From Salinarimonas rosea DSM 21201 (lineage in GTDB: Bacteria; Pseudomonadota; Alphaproteobacteria; Rhizobiales; Beijerinckiaceae): DNA of 64,000 nt. The notes below the pieces were generated by a model that ran no database searches, was not told where the DNA came from, and saw only the letters and a program-made list of their open reading frames with translations. Shown in pieces: positions 33,759 to 42,602 of this stretch. The stretch is from positions 47,947-111,946 of the forward strand of contig NZ_AUBC01000005.1 in NCBI RefSeq assembly GCF_000429045.1, written 5' to 3'. The position numbers and the translations under genes are program-made. The number at the start of each line of letters is the position of its first letter. The first letter of the stretch is position 1.

Positions 33759-34676
33759 CTACGGCGAGGTCCTTGCAAAGCTCTGCACCAAGCGCGCGAC
33801 CCCCTCCTCGAACCGGACACGGGGCACGTAACCGAAATCGCTCGACGCGGCGGACACGTCGATCACGCGGGGGATCGGCGCGCCGGGCGCGGAGCGCGTG
33901 CACGTCACCCGCCGCTGGGGAAAGAACGCTCCGAGCGTCTGCGCGACCTCGCCCAGCGACAGCGGCCCGTCGGGCGCGATGTCGTAGACCGGGCGCGGGA
34001 GGCGCGGCGCGGCGGCGGCCGTCAGGATGCCCTCCACCGCGTCGTCGAGGTGGAGGTAATGCGCGGGATCGGCGGGGTGTGCGTCGAGATCGACCTCCTC
34101 GCCCCGCACGAGCCGCCGCAGCGCCGCCTCGAGCTGCGTCGGCGTGCGCCGGCCGGGGCCGTAGACCCAGGCGATGCGCAGGGACACGACGTCCATGCCG
34201 AAGGACGCGGCATAGGCGGCGCCCGCATGCTCGGCCGCGAGCTTGCTCGCCGCGTAGACCGAGACGGGACGGGGCAGCGTCGTCTCGTCGACGCGCCCAG
34301 AGACGGCGCCGTAGACGTCGATCGTCGAGCACAGGACGAGGCGCCCCGCCCCGTGCCGGCGCGCCGCCTCGAGCAGGTTCGCGGTGCCCTCCGCATTGAT
34401 GCGCCAGACGCGATGGGGATCGTCCGCGAGCACCATCGGGCCGGAGACCGCCCCGCAATGCAGCACGGTCGCGAACCCGCCCTCGCCGACGAGCGCGTCG
34501 ACCCGCACGGCGTCCGTCAGGTCGCAGATGCGGGTCTCGGCCGCCGTGGCGGCGCGGTCGCTCGCGACGACCGGATGGCCGGCCGCGTGGAGCCGCGCCG
34601 CGAGAGCGCGCCCGACGAAGCCCTCCGCGCCGGTGAGCAGGACGCGGCCGAGCGCCCTCCCCGCGGCGGCCGTCAT
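33759..34676 (-). CDS. NAD-dependent epimerase/dehydratase (extended SDR)
   Basis: 305-residue extended SDR. VLLTGAEGFVGRALAARLH binds NAD, the catalytic serine/threonine lies in LVLCSTIDVYG, and VYAASKLAAE is the YxxxK motif. RIAWVYGPGRRTPTQLEAAL is the typical substrate-domain entry of UDP-sugar epimerase-like proteins, although many such enzymes act on non-sugar acids or lactones. ATG 34674-34676 overlaps the stop of the upstream cysteine hydrolase, so the two are one minus-strand unit divergent from the RpiR gene. Confidence 0.85.
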   Translation of the reverse strand: MTAAAGRALGRVLLTGAEGFVGRALAARLHAAGHPVVASDRAATAAETRICDLTDAVRVDALVGEGGFATVLHCGAVSGPMVLADDPHRVWRINAEGTANLLEAARRHGAGRLVLCSTIDVYGAVSGRVDETTLPRPVSVYAASKLAAEHAGAAYAASFGMDVVSLRIAWVYGPGRRTPTQLEAALRRLVRGEEVDLDAHPADPAHYLHLDDAVEGILTAAAAPRLPRPVYDIAPDGPLSLGEVAQTLGAFFPQRRVTCTRSAPGAPIPRVIDVSAASSDFGYVPRVRFEEGVARLVQSFARTSP

Positions 34677-35368
34677 GCCGCCGGGCCGGCCGCGCGGAGC
34701 GCCTCGATCTCGGCGATCATCTCGTCCGTCGTGCGCATGCGCCCGTAATGGCCCGCCATCGCCTCGATCGAGCGCCGATGGCCGGCCTCGGTCTCCGCCG
34801 CGCAGGCGTCCTCGATCTGGGTGACGAGAAAGCCGCGGTCGGCGGCGTCGCGCACCGCCGATTCCACACACTGGTCGGTCATCACCCCGAACACGACGAG
34901 GAAGTCGATGCCGAGATTGCGCAGCAGGTAATCGAAATTGGTCGAGTTGAAGATGCCGGACGAGGTCTTGGGAATGACGATCTCGTCCCCGCGCGGCCCC
35001 ACCTCCTCGATCACCCGGGCCTCCCAGGATCCCTTCGGATGGTGGATGCGCGAGATCTTGTGGTCGAGGCTCCGGTCTCGCCCGTCCTGCGTCAGGCTCT
35101 CGATCACGGTGAAGACCACCTCGATGCCGGCGTCGCGCGCGGCGGCGAGGAGCCGCGCCTGGTTCGGGAGCACGATCTCTCCCATGCGCTCCAGGAAGAC
35201 GCGGTGCGCGGCCTCCGCGGGGTCGCCCTCGCGCGCCCGGCGCAGCCGCTCGGCGCTGAATTCCGCGTTCTGCATGTCGATGGACAGGAGCGCCGTCCTG
35301 CCGGGCACGATGGCGCGCTCCCGATAGGCGCCGCCGGGGGCGTCGACGGGGGGGAGGTCTCGACGCAT
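34673..35368 (-). CDS. Isochorismatase-family cysteine hydrolase, paralogue 1
   Basis: 231 residues. The triad is Asp31 (LLSIDMQN), Lys134 (VIPKTSSGIF) and Cys167 (VMTDQCVESA). SLTQDGRDRSLDHKIS in the lid is shared with the paralogue at 43445 (SLTRDGRDRSLDYKQT), as is PKTSS(G/S)(I/L)FNST, showing that the two are close relatives on either side of the RpiR-liv operon. Probable amidase or ureidohydrolase; the substrate is unknown. It is divergent from the RpiR gene across an inverted repeat. Confidence 0.85.
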   Translation of the reverse strand: MRRDLPPVDAPGGAYRERAIVPGRTALLSIDMQNAEFSAERLRRAREGDPAEAAHRVFLERMGEIVLPNQARLLAAARDAGIEVVFTVIESLTQDGRDRSLDHKISRIHHPKGSWEARVIEEVGPRGDEIVIPKTSSGIFNSTNFDYLLRNLGIDFLVVFGVMTDQCVESAVRDAADRGFLVTQIEDACAAETEAGHRRSIEAMAGHYGRMRTTDEMIAEIEALRAAGPAA

Positions 35369-35398
35369 GAACGCGCTCCACGAAAGGTCCGGATCGGA

Positions 35399-35416
35399 CT
35401 GTACGGAAAATTACAG
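35399..35416. promoter_or_regulatory. Inverted repeat CTGTA-N8-TACAG between hydrolase and RpiR genes
   Basis: CTGTACGGAAAATTACAG has perfect 5-bp arms around an AT-rich centre. A related half site CTGTAA recurs at 36394 before the liv promoter. Both places fit operators for the RpiR-family protein encoded between them. Confidence 0.45.
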
Positions 35417-35481
35417 GATTTGCCTCCGGTATCAAGACTCGCTACTCAAGCGGCCGGATCGTGGGCTTGGGGAGCGTATCC

Positions 35482-36390
35482 GTGGCCGATGGCGGGACCG
35501 AGCATGCGCCGACCTTGATGGACCGCATCACGGCGAGCTTCCCCTCGCTGACCAACGCCGAGCGCCGGGCCGCGCGGGCGCTCCTCGCGCGCTATCCGAG
35601 CATGGGGCTCGACACGGTGGGCCTGTTCGCGGAGCGCGCCGGCGTCAGCGGCCCCACCGTGCTGCGCTTCATCGCCAAGCTGGGCTTCTCCGGATACGCC
35701 GAGTTCCGCCGCGCGCTGCGCGAGGAAATGGAGGCGATGCAGGAATTCCCGCTCACCCGCCCGTCTCAGGCGAGCGGCGGCGCCTCCGACATCGAGCCCC
35801 TCGGTGAGAAGCTCGCCGCCACGATCGCCGATACCCTCGCCATGTGCCAGGGCGCCGACGCGGCGCGCTTCCTCGATCTCGTGCGCGACGAGCGGCGGAT
35901 CGTCTACCTGCTGGGCGGCGATTTCACCGAGGCCGCGGCCCGCCACCTCGAATTCCACCTGCGCAAGATGCGGCCGCGGGTCGTGCTGCTCGACCACGAC
36001 CTCGTGCGCCGCGCAGACGTGCTGGCTGACCTGCGCCGCAACGACGTGCTCATCGCCTTCGACATCCGCCGCTACCAGCGCGACACGGTCGCCACCCTGA
36101 GGCTCGCCCGCGGCCGCGGCGCCAAGACCGTCCTGTTCACGGATCAATGGATGTCCGACGGGGCCGAGTTCGCGGATCTCGCGTTCCGGACGCGCGTCGA
36201 CGGGCCCTCGCGCTGGGACAGCCTGGTCGGCATGATCGCGCTCGTCGAGGTGCTGGCGCAGAAGCTCGACGAGCGCGTCTGGCCCAACGCCCGGAAGCGC
36301 ATCGAGGTGATCGAGAGCCAGCGCGCCGCGCTCCAGGCCGGCGCGGTGCTCGCGCCGAGGCCCGAGGAGGGCGGTGCCGAGGGCGATTAG
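35482..36390 (+). CDS. MurR/RpiR-family transcriptional regulator (HTH + SIS)
   Basis: About 302 residues. The N-terminal RpiR HTH (LTNAERRAARALLARYPSMG, then AERAGVSGPTVLRFIAKLGF) precedes a SIS domain (about 130-270) with VYLLGGDFTEAAARHLEFHL. Such regulators sense phosphosugars or related ligands; many RpiR proteins next to Liv transporters act on amino acids or amines. The start is uncertain: GTG 35482 is chosen because GGGGAG (35469-35474) precedes it, while GTG 35461 and ATG 35518 are also in frame. It is the likely regulator of the liv operon and of the divergent hydrolase-epimerase pair. Confidence 0.85.
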   Translation: MADGGTEHAPTLMDRITASFPSLTNAERRAARALLARYPSMGLDTVGLFAERAGVSGPTVLRFIAKLGFSGYAEFRRALREEMEAMQEFPLTRPSQASGGASDIEPLGEKLAATIADTLAMCQGADAARFLDLVRDERRIVYLLGGDFTEAAARHLEFHLRKMRPRVVLLDHDLVRRADVLADLRRNDVLIAFDIRRYQRDTVATLRLARGRGAKTVLFTDQWMSDGAEFADLAFRTRVDGPSRWDSLVGMIALVEVLAQKLDERVWPNARKRIEVIESQRAALQAGAVLAPRPEEGGAEGD

Positions 36391-36412
36391 GATCTGTAAC
36401 AGAATATTCCGA

Positions 36413-36441
36413 TTGACCGATTGGAACACGCTTCGTACCGT
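36413..36441 (+). promoter_or_regulatory. Candidate promoter of the liv operon
   Basis: TTGACC (36413-36418), a 17-nt spacer and TACCGT (36436-36441) give a plausible sigma-70 promoter 76 nt before livG. The CTGTAA half site at 36394 lies directly upstream. Confidence 0.4.
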
Positions 36442-36516
36442 TGCCCCTGCAGAACGGCACGGGGGCCGGCACGGCCCGCTTGCCGCTACGTCGCACGACG
36501 GGACCGGGAACCAGGC

Positions 36517-37338
36517 GTGAGCACGGACTCCATCATCCTCGGCGTACGAGACCTGTCGAAGTCCTTCGGCGGCGTCACAGCGATCAGCGGCTGGTGCCTC
36601 GATCTCGCGCGCGGCGAGATTCTGGGCATGATCGGGCCGAACGGCGCGGGCAAGACCACCGCCTTCAACCTCCTCACCGGCGTGCTCGCCCCCTCCTCCG
36701 GCCGCATCGTGCTGCACGGACGCGACCTCACCGGGAGCGGGCCCGAGGCCTTCGCCCGCGGCGGCATCAGCCGGACGTTCCAGAACATCCGCCTGTTCCA
36801 GGATCTGTCCGTCTGGGAGAACGTCGCGGTGGGCCTGCACATGCACGAGGGCCCCGGCTGGATCGCGACGGTGATCGGCCTCCCCTCGGCGCGTCGGCGC
36901 GAGCGCACGATCCGCGAGAAGGCCGAGGCGCTGCTCGAGACGGTGGGCCTCGCGGGCATGGGCTCGCGCCGGGCCGGCGATCTGCCCTACGGCCTGCAGC
37001 GCAAGGTGGAGATCGCCCGCGCGCTGGCGACGGGCCCCAGCGTGCTGCTGCTCGACGAGCCGGCGGCCGGCATGAACCCGTCCGAGACCGCGCACCTCAC
37101 GGAGACGCTGCGCGCGATCGCCCGCGCGGCGCGCTCCCACGCCGGCGAGCCAGTGACCATGGTCGTCGTCGAGCACGACATGCGGCTCGTCATGTCGCTG
37201 TGCACGCGCGTCCAGGTGCTCGATCGCGGCGTCCTCCTGGCCGACGGCGCGCCCGCAGAGATCCAGCGCGACGAGCGGGTGATCGCGGCCTATCTCGGGT
37301 CCGGCAGAAAGAAGGATCGCGCCGATGCTGTGGCTTGA
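36517..37338 (+). CDS. livG: Branched-chain amino acid/amide-type ABC transporter ATPase LivG
   Basis: 273-residue ATPase. Walker A is GPNGAGKTT, the signature LPYGLQRKVEIARAL (a LSYG variant) and Walker B VLLLDEPAAGMNP, with the His loop in VVVEHDM. The insertion after GISRTFQNIRLFQDLSVWEN is typical of LivG. The start is put at GTG 36517, where homology begins (STDSIILGVRDLSKSFGG); a frame from 36421 has no support. It overlaps livF by 14 nt. The transporter class takes up branched-chain amino acids, amides, urea or aromatic acids. Confidence 0.9.
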   Translation: MSTDSIILGVRDLSKSFGGVTAISGWCLDLARGEILGMIGPNGAGKTTAFNLLTGVLAPSSGRIVLHGRDLTGSGPEAFARGGISRTFQNIRLFQDLSVWENVAVGLHMHEGPGWIATVIGLPSARRRERTIREKAEALLETVGLAGMGSRRAGDLPYGLQRKVEIARALATGPSVLLLDEPAAGMNPSETAHLTETLRAIARAARSHAGEPVTMVVVEHDMRLVMSLCTRVQVLDRGVLLADGAPAEIQRDERVIAAYLGSGRKKDRADAVA

Positions 37339-38083
37339 CGCGATCGACGTCTGGCGGGGCCCCTCGCAGGTGCTGCGGCAGGTGAGCCTCCGGGTCGAGG
37401 CCGGGGAGATCGTCACCCTTCTCGGCGCCAACGGCGCGGGCAAGACCTCGACGCTGCTCACCGTCTCGGGGCACCTGCGCCCGCGGGCGGGCCGGGCGCG
37501 GCTCGCCGCCGCCGGACGCGAGGCCGATCTGGCCAGGCTGGCGCCCCCGCAGATCGTCGCCGCCGGCGTGGCGCATTGCCCGGAGGGCCGCCAGGTCTTC
37601 GGCGGGATGACGGTGCTCGAGAACCTGCGGCTCGGCGCCTTCCTGCGCCGCGACGGCGAGGAGCGCGCCGACATCGACCGCATGATGGGCCTGTTCCCGA
37701 TCCTGCGGGAGCGCTCCTCGGGCCTCGCCGGGCAGCTTTCGGGAGGCGAGCAGATGATGCTCGCCATGGCGCGCGCGCTGATGTCGCGCCCGCGCCTGCT
37801 CCTGCTCGACGAGCCCTCGCTGGGTCTCGCCCCGCAGATGGTCGAGCGGATCTTCGACGTGATCACCCGGATCCGGGACACCGGCACGACGGTTCTCCTC
37901 GTCGAGCAGAACGCCGCCATGGCGCTCGAGATCGCGGACCGGGCCTACGTCCTCGAATCGGGCGAGATCCAGCTGTCCGGCCCGGCGGCGACTCTCGTCG
38001 ACGATCCGCGGGTGCAGGAGGCCTATCTCGGCGTCCTGCCTGCGCCCGCGGAGCCGGGTCCTGCGGACGGGAGGCTCTCGTGA
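37325..38083 (+). CDS. livF: Branched-chain amino acid-type ABC transporter ATPase LivF
   Basis: 252-residue ATPase with Walker A GANGAGKTS, signature LSGGEQMMLAMARAL and Walker B LLLLDEPSLGLAP, ending with a polar Pro-rich tail. AHCPEGRQVFGGMTVLENLRLG is the LivF hallmark after the Q-loop. It partners LivG on the cytoplasmic face of LivHM. The stop overlaps the livH start (GTGA). Confidence 0.9.
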   Translation: MLWLDAIDVWRGPSQVLRQVSLRVEAGEIVTLLGANGAGKTSTLLTVSGHLRPRAGRARLAAAGREADLARLAPPQIVAAGVAHCPEGRQVFGGMTVLENLRLGAFLRRDGEERADIDRMMGLFPILRERSSGLAGQLSGGEQMMLAMARALMSRPRLLLLDEPSLGLAPQMVERIFDVITRIRDTGTTVLLVEQNAAMALEIADRAYVLESGEIQLSGPAATLVDDPRVQEAYLGVLPAPAEPGPADGRLS

Positions 38084-38976
38084 GCGGCGCCTACGTGCTC
38101 CAGCAGCTCGTCAACGGCCTCGTGCTGGGCTCGCTCTACGCCCTCGTGGCCGTGGGCTTCTCGATGATCTACGGCATCGTCCGGCTCATCAACTTCGCCC
38201 ATGGCGACGTGATGATGGTGGGCGCCTTCAGCGCCTACGCCATCCTCACCGCGTTCGGCCTCCCGCTCTGGTCCGCCGTCCTCGCGGTGCTGACGCTCGG
38301 CGCGGTCCTCGCCATGCTGATCGACGCCGTCGCCTTCCGTCCCCAGCGCGGCGCGCCGCAGGTCAACGGCTTCATTACGTCGCTCGGCGTCGCCATCCTG
38401 ATGCAGAACCTCGCGATCCTCACGCTCTCGGGGCAGCCGCGGCCGTTCAACGTGCCGGGCTGGCTGAAGGAGAACATCGGCTTCATGGGTGCACGGATGA
38501 CCGTGCTCGACGCCGCGATCGTGCTCGTCACGCTCGCGGTGCTGGGCGCGCTCGTCGTCTTCGTGAAGCGCAGCCGGGCGGGGCTCGCCATGCGCGCCAC
38601 CGCGGAGAACCCGCTCGCGGCGAGCCTCATGGGCATCCGCATCAACCGCGCCGTCGCCACCGCCTTCGGCCTCGGCGGCGCGCTGGCCGGCCTCGCGGGC
38701 CTGCTCTGGGGCGCGCGCGCCGGCCAGATCGACCCGCTGATGGGCTTCCTGCCCGGCCTGAAGGCCTTCGTCGCCGCCGTCATCGGCGGTGTCGGCAGCC
38801 TGCCGGGCGCGGTTCTGGGCGGCTTCGTCGTGGGCTTCGCCGAGGTGCTGTTCGTCGGCCTGTTGCCGCCGCTCTATGGCGCCTATCGTGACGCCTTCGT
38901 CTTCGGCCTGCTCATCGTCATCCTGCTCGTCCTGCCCAACGGGCTCCTCGGCCGGTCGGTGGAGGACCGGGCATGA
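38080..38976 (+). CDS. livH: Branched-chain amino acid-type ABC transporter permease LivH
   Basis: 298-residue permease of about eight membrane segments, starting at the GTG that overlaps the livF stop. GLVLGSLYALVAVGFSMIYG, INFAHGDVMMVGAF and AVIGGVGSLPGAVLGGFVVG are the LivH blocks. The C-terminal half continues without interruption into the ATGA overlap with livM. Confidence 0.9.
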   Translation: MSGAYVLQQLVNGLVLGSLYALVAVGFSMIYGIVRLINFAHGDVMMVGAFSAYAILTAFGLPLWSAVLAVLTLGAVLAMLIDAVAFRPQRGAPQVNGFITSLGVAILMQNLAILTLSGQPRPFNVPGWLKENIGFMGARMTVLDAAIVLVTLAVLGALVVFVKRSRAGLAMRATAENPLAASLMGIRINRAVATAFGLGGALAGLAGLLWGARAGQIDPLMGFLPGLKAFVAAVIGGVGSLPGAVLGGFVVGFAEVLFVGLLPPLYGAYRDAFVFGLLIVILLVLPNGLLGRSVEDRA

Positions 38977-40061
38977 TCCCCCCGCGCCACGTGCTCGCCT
39001 GGGCAGCGCTGGCGCTCGTGGCGCTCGCCGTCACGGCCTATGTCGAGACGCAGTTGAGCGGCTACGCCCGCACCGTCGTCGGTTTCGCGGGGATCTCCGC
39101 CATCCTCGTCGTCAGCCTGAGCTTCTCGAACGGCCTCACCGGCCTGTTCTCCCTCGGCCATCCCGCCTTCATGATGGTGGGCGGCTACGTCGCGGCCGTC
39201 CTCACCTTCCCGGTCTCGCGCAAGGGCTTCATGCTGCCGGCCCTCCCGGAATGGCTCGCGGGCGCGGAGCTGCCCCTGTTCCCGGCGACCGTCGCGGGGG
39301 GCCTCGCCGCGGCGCTGGTCGCCGTCGTCGTGGGCTTCCCGGTGCTGCGGCTGCGCGGGCACTACCTCGCCGTCGCCACGCTCGGCCTGATCATCATCAT
39401 GCGCGTCGCCGTCAACAACGCCGACGGCCTCACCCGCGGCGCGCTGGGCCTCAACGGCATTCCGCGCCTGACCACGCTGTGGGTGATCCTGGGCTGGCTC
39501 GCGGCGACGCTCGTCGTCTGCTGGCGCCTCAAGCATTCCTCGGTCGGGCGCAGCCTGATGGCCATTCGCGAGAACGAGATGGCGGCGGCCTGCATGGGGG
39601 TGCGCCGGGCCTCCTCGAAGCTGATCGCCTTCTCCGTCGGCGCCTTCTTCGCCGGCGTCGGCGGCGCGCTCTGGGCGCATCTCCTGACCAACCTGACGCC
39701 CGGCTCCTTCGACCTGGTCCTGGCCTTCATGCTCGTGGTGATGGTCGTCGTGGGCGGCTCGGGGAGCCTCGGCGGCGCCGTCGTCGCCGCCATCGGCATC
39801 ACCGTGTTGCGCGAGGTCCTGCGGCCGGTGGAGCAGGCCGTCGGTGCCTACGGCCTCGTCCAGATCATCATCGCGGTCCTGCTGATCGCGACGCTGCTCC
39901 TGCGTCCGCAGGGCTTCTTCGGCAGCGCGGAGCCGGCGTTCCTGCGCCGCGACACGCGCGACCGCAAGACAAAACCAGGCCGAAAAAACCGGCCGCCAGA
40001 GGGGCCGGGCCGATTCCCGGAACACACAGCAAAGCAGGAGGCGAGACATGAAAAGGCGTGA
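38973..40061 (+). CDS. livM: Branched-chain amino acid-type ABC transporter permease LivM with extended tail
   Basis: 362-residue permease. VSLSFSNGLTGLFSLGHPAF, LRLRGHYLAVATLG, RENEMAAACMGV and MVVVGGSGSLGGAVVAA are the LivM motifs. After the usual end (LRPQGFFG) about 40 hydrophilic residues rich in Lys, Arg and Pro run to a stop 14 nt inside livK. That DNA includes a run of six A and a 6-bp GC stem and looks like former intergenic sequence now read through. The tail is probably not needed for transport. Confidence 0.88.
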   Translation: MIPPRHVLAWAALALVALAVTAYVETQLSGYARTVVGFAGISAILVVSLSFSNGLTGLFSLGHPAFMMVGGYVAAVLTFPVSRKGFMLPALPEWLAGAELPLFPATVAGGLAAALVAVVVGFPVLRLRGHYLAVATLGLIIIMRVAVNNADGLTRGALGLNGIPRLTTLWVILGWLAATLVVCWRLKHSSVGRSLMAIRENEMAAACMGVRRASSKLIAFSVGAFFAGVGGALWAHLLTNLTPGSFDLVLAFMLVVMVVVGGSGSLGGAVVAAIGITVLREVLRPVEQAVGAYGLVQIIIAVLLIATLLLRPQGFFGSAEPAFLRRDTRDRKTKPGRKNRPPEGPGRFPEHTAKQEARHEKA

Positions 40062-41202
40062 TCTCTTGAAGGCGAGCGCCGCGGCGCTGGCCCTGGCCGT
40101 CACCGCGGCCCCCGCATTCGCGCAGGAGCCGATCCGCATCGCGGCCCTGTACTCGCTGACGGGCGGGCTCTCCTCGCTCGACGGCCCCTCGCTGAAGGGC
40201 GCGGAGCTGCACGTGGCGCAAATCAACGAGGCGGGCGGCGTGCTCGGGCGGCCGCTGGAGCTCGTGGTCTTCGACACCCGCACCGACCAGCAGGTCACCG
40301 CCACGGCGGCGCAGGAGGCGGTCTCCAGCGACGTGGTGGCCGGGTTCGGCCAGTCCGACACCACCTTCGTGATGGCGGCGGCGCCGACCTTCCAGGAGGC
40401 CGGCATCCCGTTCGTCACCTCCGGCGCCACCCACCCGATGCTGCCGACCTGGGTGGGCGACCACATGTTCATGGCGGCCTTCGGCGACGACGACCAGTCC
40501 TACGCCATCGCCGACTACGCCTACGACACGATGGGGCTTCGGCGCGTCTACGTCTGGACCGACAACTCGATGGACTTCACCCGGGCGCTGACGAAGTTCT
40601 TCGTCGAGCGCTTCGAGGAGCGCGGCGGGGAGATCATCGCCGAGGACTTCTTCATGATGGGCGACACCGACTTCTCCGCCCAGATCGCCCGCCTCGACGC
40701 CGTCGACCCGGCGCCCGACGGCGTGTTCATCTCCGCCATCCCCAGCGAGGCGGGGCTCACCGTGCGGCAGATCCGCGAGGCCGGGATCGACATGCCGATC
40801 GTCTCCGGCGACGGCTTCGACACGCAGCTGGTGGCGACCGTGCCGGGGCCGGAGCACGCCAACGACGTGTTCTTCTCCACCCACACCTACCTCGCCGACG
40901 ACCGGCCCGAGGTGCAGGCGTTCATCGACGCCTATACCGAGCATTTCGGGAACGCGCCGGAGAACTCCTTCGCGCCGCTCGGCTACGACGCGGTGGGCCT
41001 GATCGCCAACGCCATCGAGCAGGCGGGCTCCGCCGAGCCCTCGGCGATCCGCGACGCGCTCGCCGCCACCCGCGACTATCCCGCGGTGACCGGCACGATC
41101 TCCTACACCCGCGAGAACATGGTGCCGCCCAAGCCCGTGTCGATCGTGTCCGTGCAGGGAGCCGAGTTCAACGTCGAGGATATCTGGCGGCCGGAATTCT
41201 GA
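40048..41202 (+). CDS. livK: Branched-chain amino acid/amide-type ABC transporter solute-binding protein LivK
   Basis: 384-residue type I periplasmic binding protein. The leader MKRRDLLKASAAALALAVTA (cleavage near AFAQ) has a KRRDLL motif that may use Tat. PIRIAALYSLTGGLSSLDGP begins lobe 1, and GFGQSDTTFVMAAAPTFQEAGIP is the ligand hinge. The start overlaps livM by 14 nt, with AGGAGG at 40036-40041. It is followed directly by the palindrome GCCCGCCGGCGGGC (41203-41216). Ligand unknown; the downstream gamma-glutamyl ligase suggests an amine or amide. Confidence 0.9.
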   Translation: MKRRDLLKASAAALALAVTAAPAFAQEPIRIAALYSLTGGLSSLDGPSLKGAELHVAQINEAGGVLGRPLELVVFDTRTDQQVTATAAQEAVSSDVVAGFGQSDTTFVMAAAPTFQEAGIPFVTSGATHPMLPTWVGDHMFMAAFGDDDQSYAIADYAYDTMGLRRVYVWTDNSMDFTRALTKFFVERFEERGGEIIAEDFFMMGDTDFSAQIARLDAVDPAPDGVFISAIPSEAGLTVRQIREAGIDMPIVSGDGFDTQLVATVPGPEHANDVFFSTHTYLADDRPEVQAFIDAYTEHFGNAPENSFAPLGYDAVGLIANAIEQAGSAEPSAIRDALAATRDYPAVTGTISYTRENMVPPKPVSIVSVQGAEFNVEDIWRPEF

Positions 41203-41216
41203 GCCCGCCGGCGGGC
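41203..41216 (+). other. 14-bp palindrome directly after livK
   Basis: GCCCGCCGGCGGGC is self-complementary (5-bp stem with CCGG loop in RNA) and begins at the base after the stop codon. It is comparable in place to the stems behind the tctC genes but weaker. Confidence 0.4.
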
Positions 41217-41271
41217 GGCGGCCATCCGTCGCCCGCACGCCACCCGCGACCGCCGGTGAGGAGGACATGCC

Positions 41272-42591
41272 GTGACCATCGACGCCGAGGACCTCGTTCT
41301 CGTCTGCTGCAGCGACATCGCGGGCCAGGTGCGCGGCAAGGGCTTCCCCGCGCGCGACCTGGAGAAGCGCCGCCGCTTCGGCGTGGGCTGGACGCCCACG
41401 AACATCATGATCAACTGCCTGGGCCGCATCCCCGCCACGCCCTTCGGGCCGCGCGGAGACCTGTTCCTGGCGCCCGCGGCCGAGACGGAGACGATCCTCG
41501 ATTTCGGGGACGGCAGCCCGCGGGAGCACTGGTTCCTCGGCGACATCCTCACCCTCGAGGAGACCCCCTGGGAGTGCTGCCCGCGCAGCTTCCTCGCCCG
41601 CGCCCTCGCGGCGCTCGAGGCGGAGGCGGGCCTGCGGCTGGTGGCGAGCTTCGAGCACGAGTTTCACATGGCGGGCGCCGAGGCGCGCAGCGGCGATTCC
41701 TACGGGCTCGGCTCGATGCGCTCCATCGCACCGTTCACCCGGGAGTTCATCGGCGCCCTGCGCGCCAACGGGCTCGAGCCCGACACCTTCCTGCCCGAAT
41801 ACGGCACGCGGCAATACGAGGTCACCCTCGACCCGGCGCCGGGCCTCGAGGCGGCGGACCGGGCGGTGCGCCTGCGCGAGATCTGCAGGGCGATCGCACG
41901 CCGCCACGGCTTCGCCGCGAGCTTCTCGCCCGTGGTGACGCCGGGGATCGTCGGCAACGGCGTGCACATCCATTTCAGCCTGACGGACCGCGCCGGCGAT
42001 CCCGTGACGTTCGATCCCGCCGGCCCCGGCGGCATGTCGGCCCAAACGGCGTCCTTCGCCGCGGGCATCCTGCGCCACGCGCCGGCCCTGTGCGCGGTCA
42101 CCGCGCCGAGCGTGCTTTCCTACGAGCGGCTCAAGCCGAATTCGTGGTCGGCCTGCTGGGCCAATCTCGGCGTGCGCGACCGCGAGGCGACGCTGCGCGT
42201 CTGCCCGCTGCCCGCCGCCGCGGACATCGATCCGCGGCCGCGCTTCAACCTCGAGTTCCGCGCGGCCGATGCGGCGGCGAGCCCCTACCTGCAGCTCGGC
42301 ATGCTGGTCTTCGCCGGCCTGCAGGGCCTGCGCGAGGCCCTGCCAGCGCCGCAGATCCACGACGGCGATCCCGGCGCGCTCGGCCCGGAGGAGCGCGCGC
42401 GGCTCGGCATCCAGGACCTGCCGCGCAGCCTCGAGGCGGCGCTCGCCGCGCTCGAGGCCGACGAAGCGGCGATGGGATGGATGGGCGAGACCCTCGCGGG
42501 GGCGTACCTGATGCACAAGCGCGGCGAGATCGACGCCATGCGCGACCGCAGCGCCGACGAGATGGTCGCGCTCTACGCCGAGGCCTATTGA
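41272..42591 (+). CDS. Glutamine synthetase-family gamma-glutamyl ligase (PuuA-like)
   Basis: 439 residues of the GlnA-like ligase family. DIAGQVRGKGFPARDL is the N-terminal beta-grasp loop, ASFEHEFHM the first metal pair, EYGTRQYEV a third Glu, GNGVHIHFSL the ATP/metal His loop, and REATLR plus FNLEFRAAD the phosphate and glutamate-binding segments. Homologues join glutamate to amines (putrescine, ethylamine, isopropylamine, ethanolamine). GTG 41272 is chosen after GAGGAGGA; an out-of-frame ATG just before it terminates after two codons. Its operon with a Liv importer suggests gamma-glutamylation of the imported amine. Confidence 0.86.
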   Translation: MTIDAEDLVLVCCSDIAGQVRGKGFPARDLEKRRRFGVGWTPTNIMINCLGRIPATPFGPRGDLFLAPAAETETILDFGDGSPREHWFLGDILTLEETPWECCPRSFLARALAALEAEAGLRLVASFEHEFHMAGAEARSGDSYGLGSMRSIAPFTREFIGALRANGLEPDTFLPEYGTRQYEVTLDPAPGLEAADRAVRLREICRAIARRHGFAASFSPVVTPGIVGNGVHIHFSLTDRAGDPVTFDPAGPGGMSAQTASFAAGILRHAPALCAVTAPSVLSYERLKPNSWSACWANLGVRDREATLRVCPLPAAADIDPRPRFNLEFRAADAAASPYLQLGMLVFAGLQGLREALPAPQIHDGDPGALGPEERARLGIQDLPRSLEAALAALEADEAAMGWMGETLAGAYLMHKRGEIDAMRDRSADEMVALYAEAY

Positions 42592-42602
42592 GAGACGCCC
42601 CC

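Noticed and set aside
41267-41275. ATG-CCG-TGA mini frame just before the ligase start
   Set aside because: Two codons only, sharing the ribosome site of the GTG start; no evidence of a regulatory uORF.
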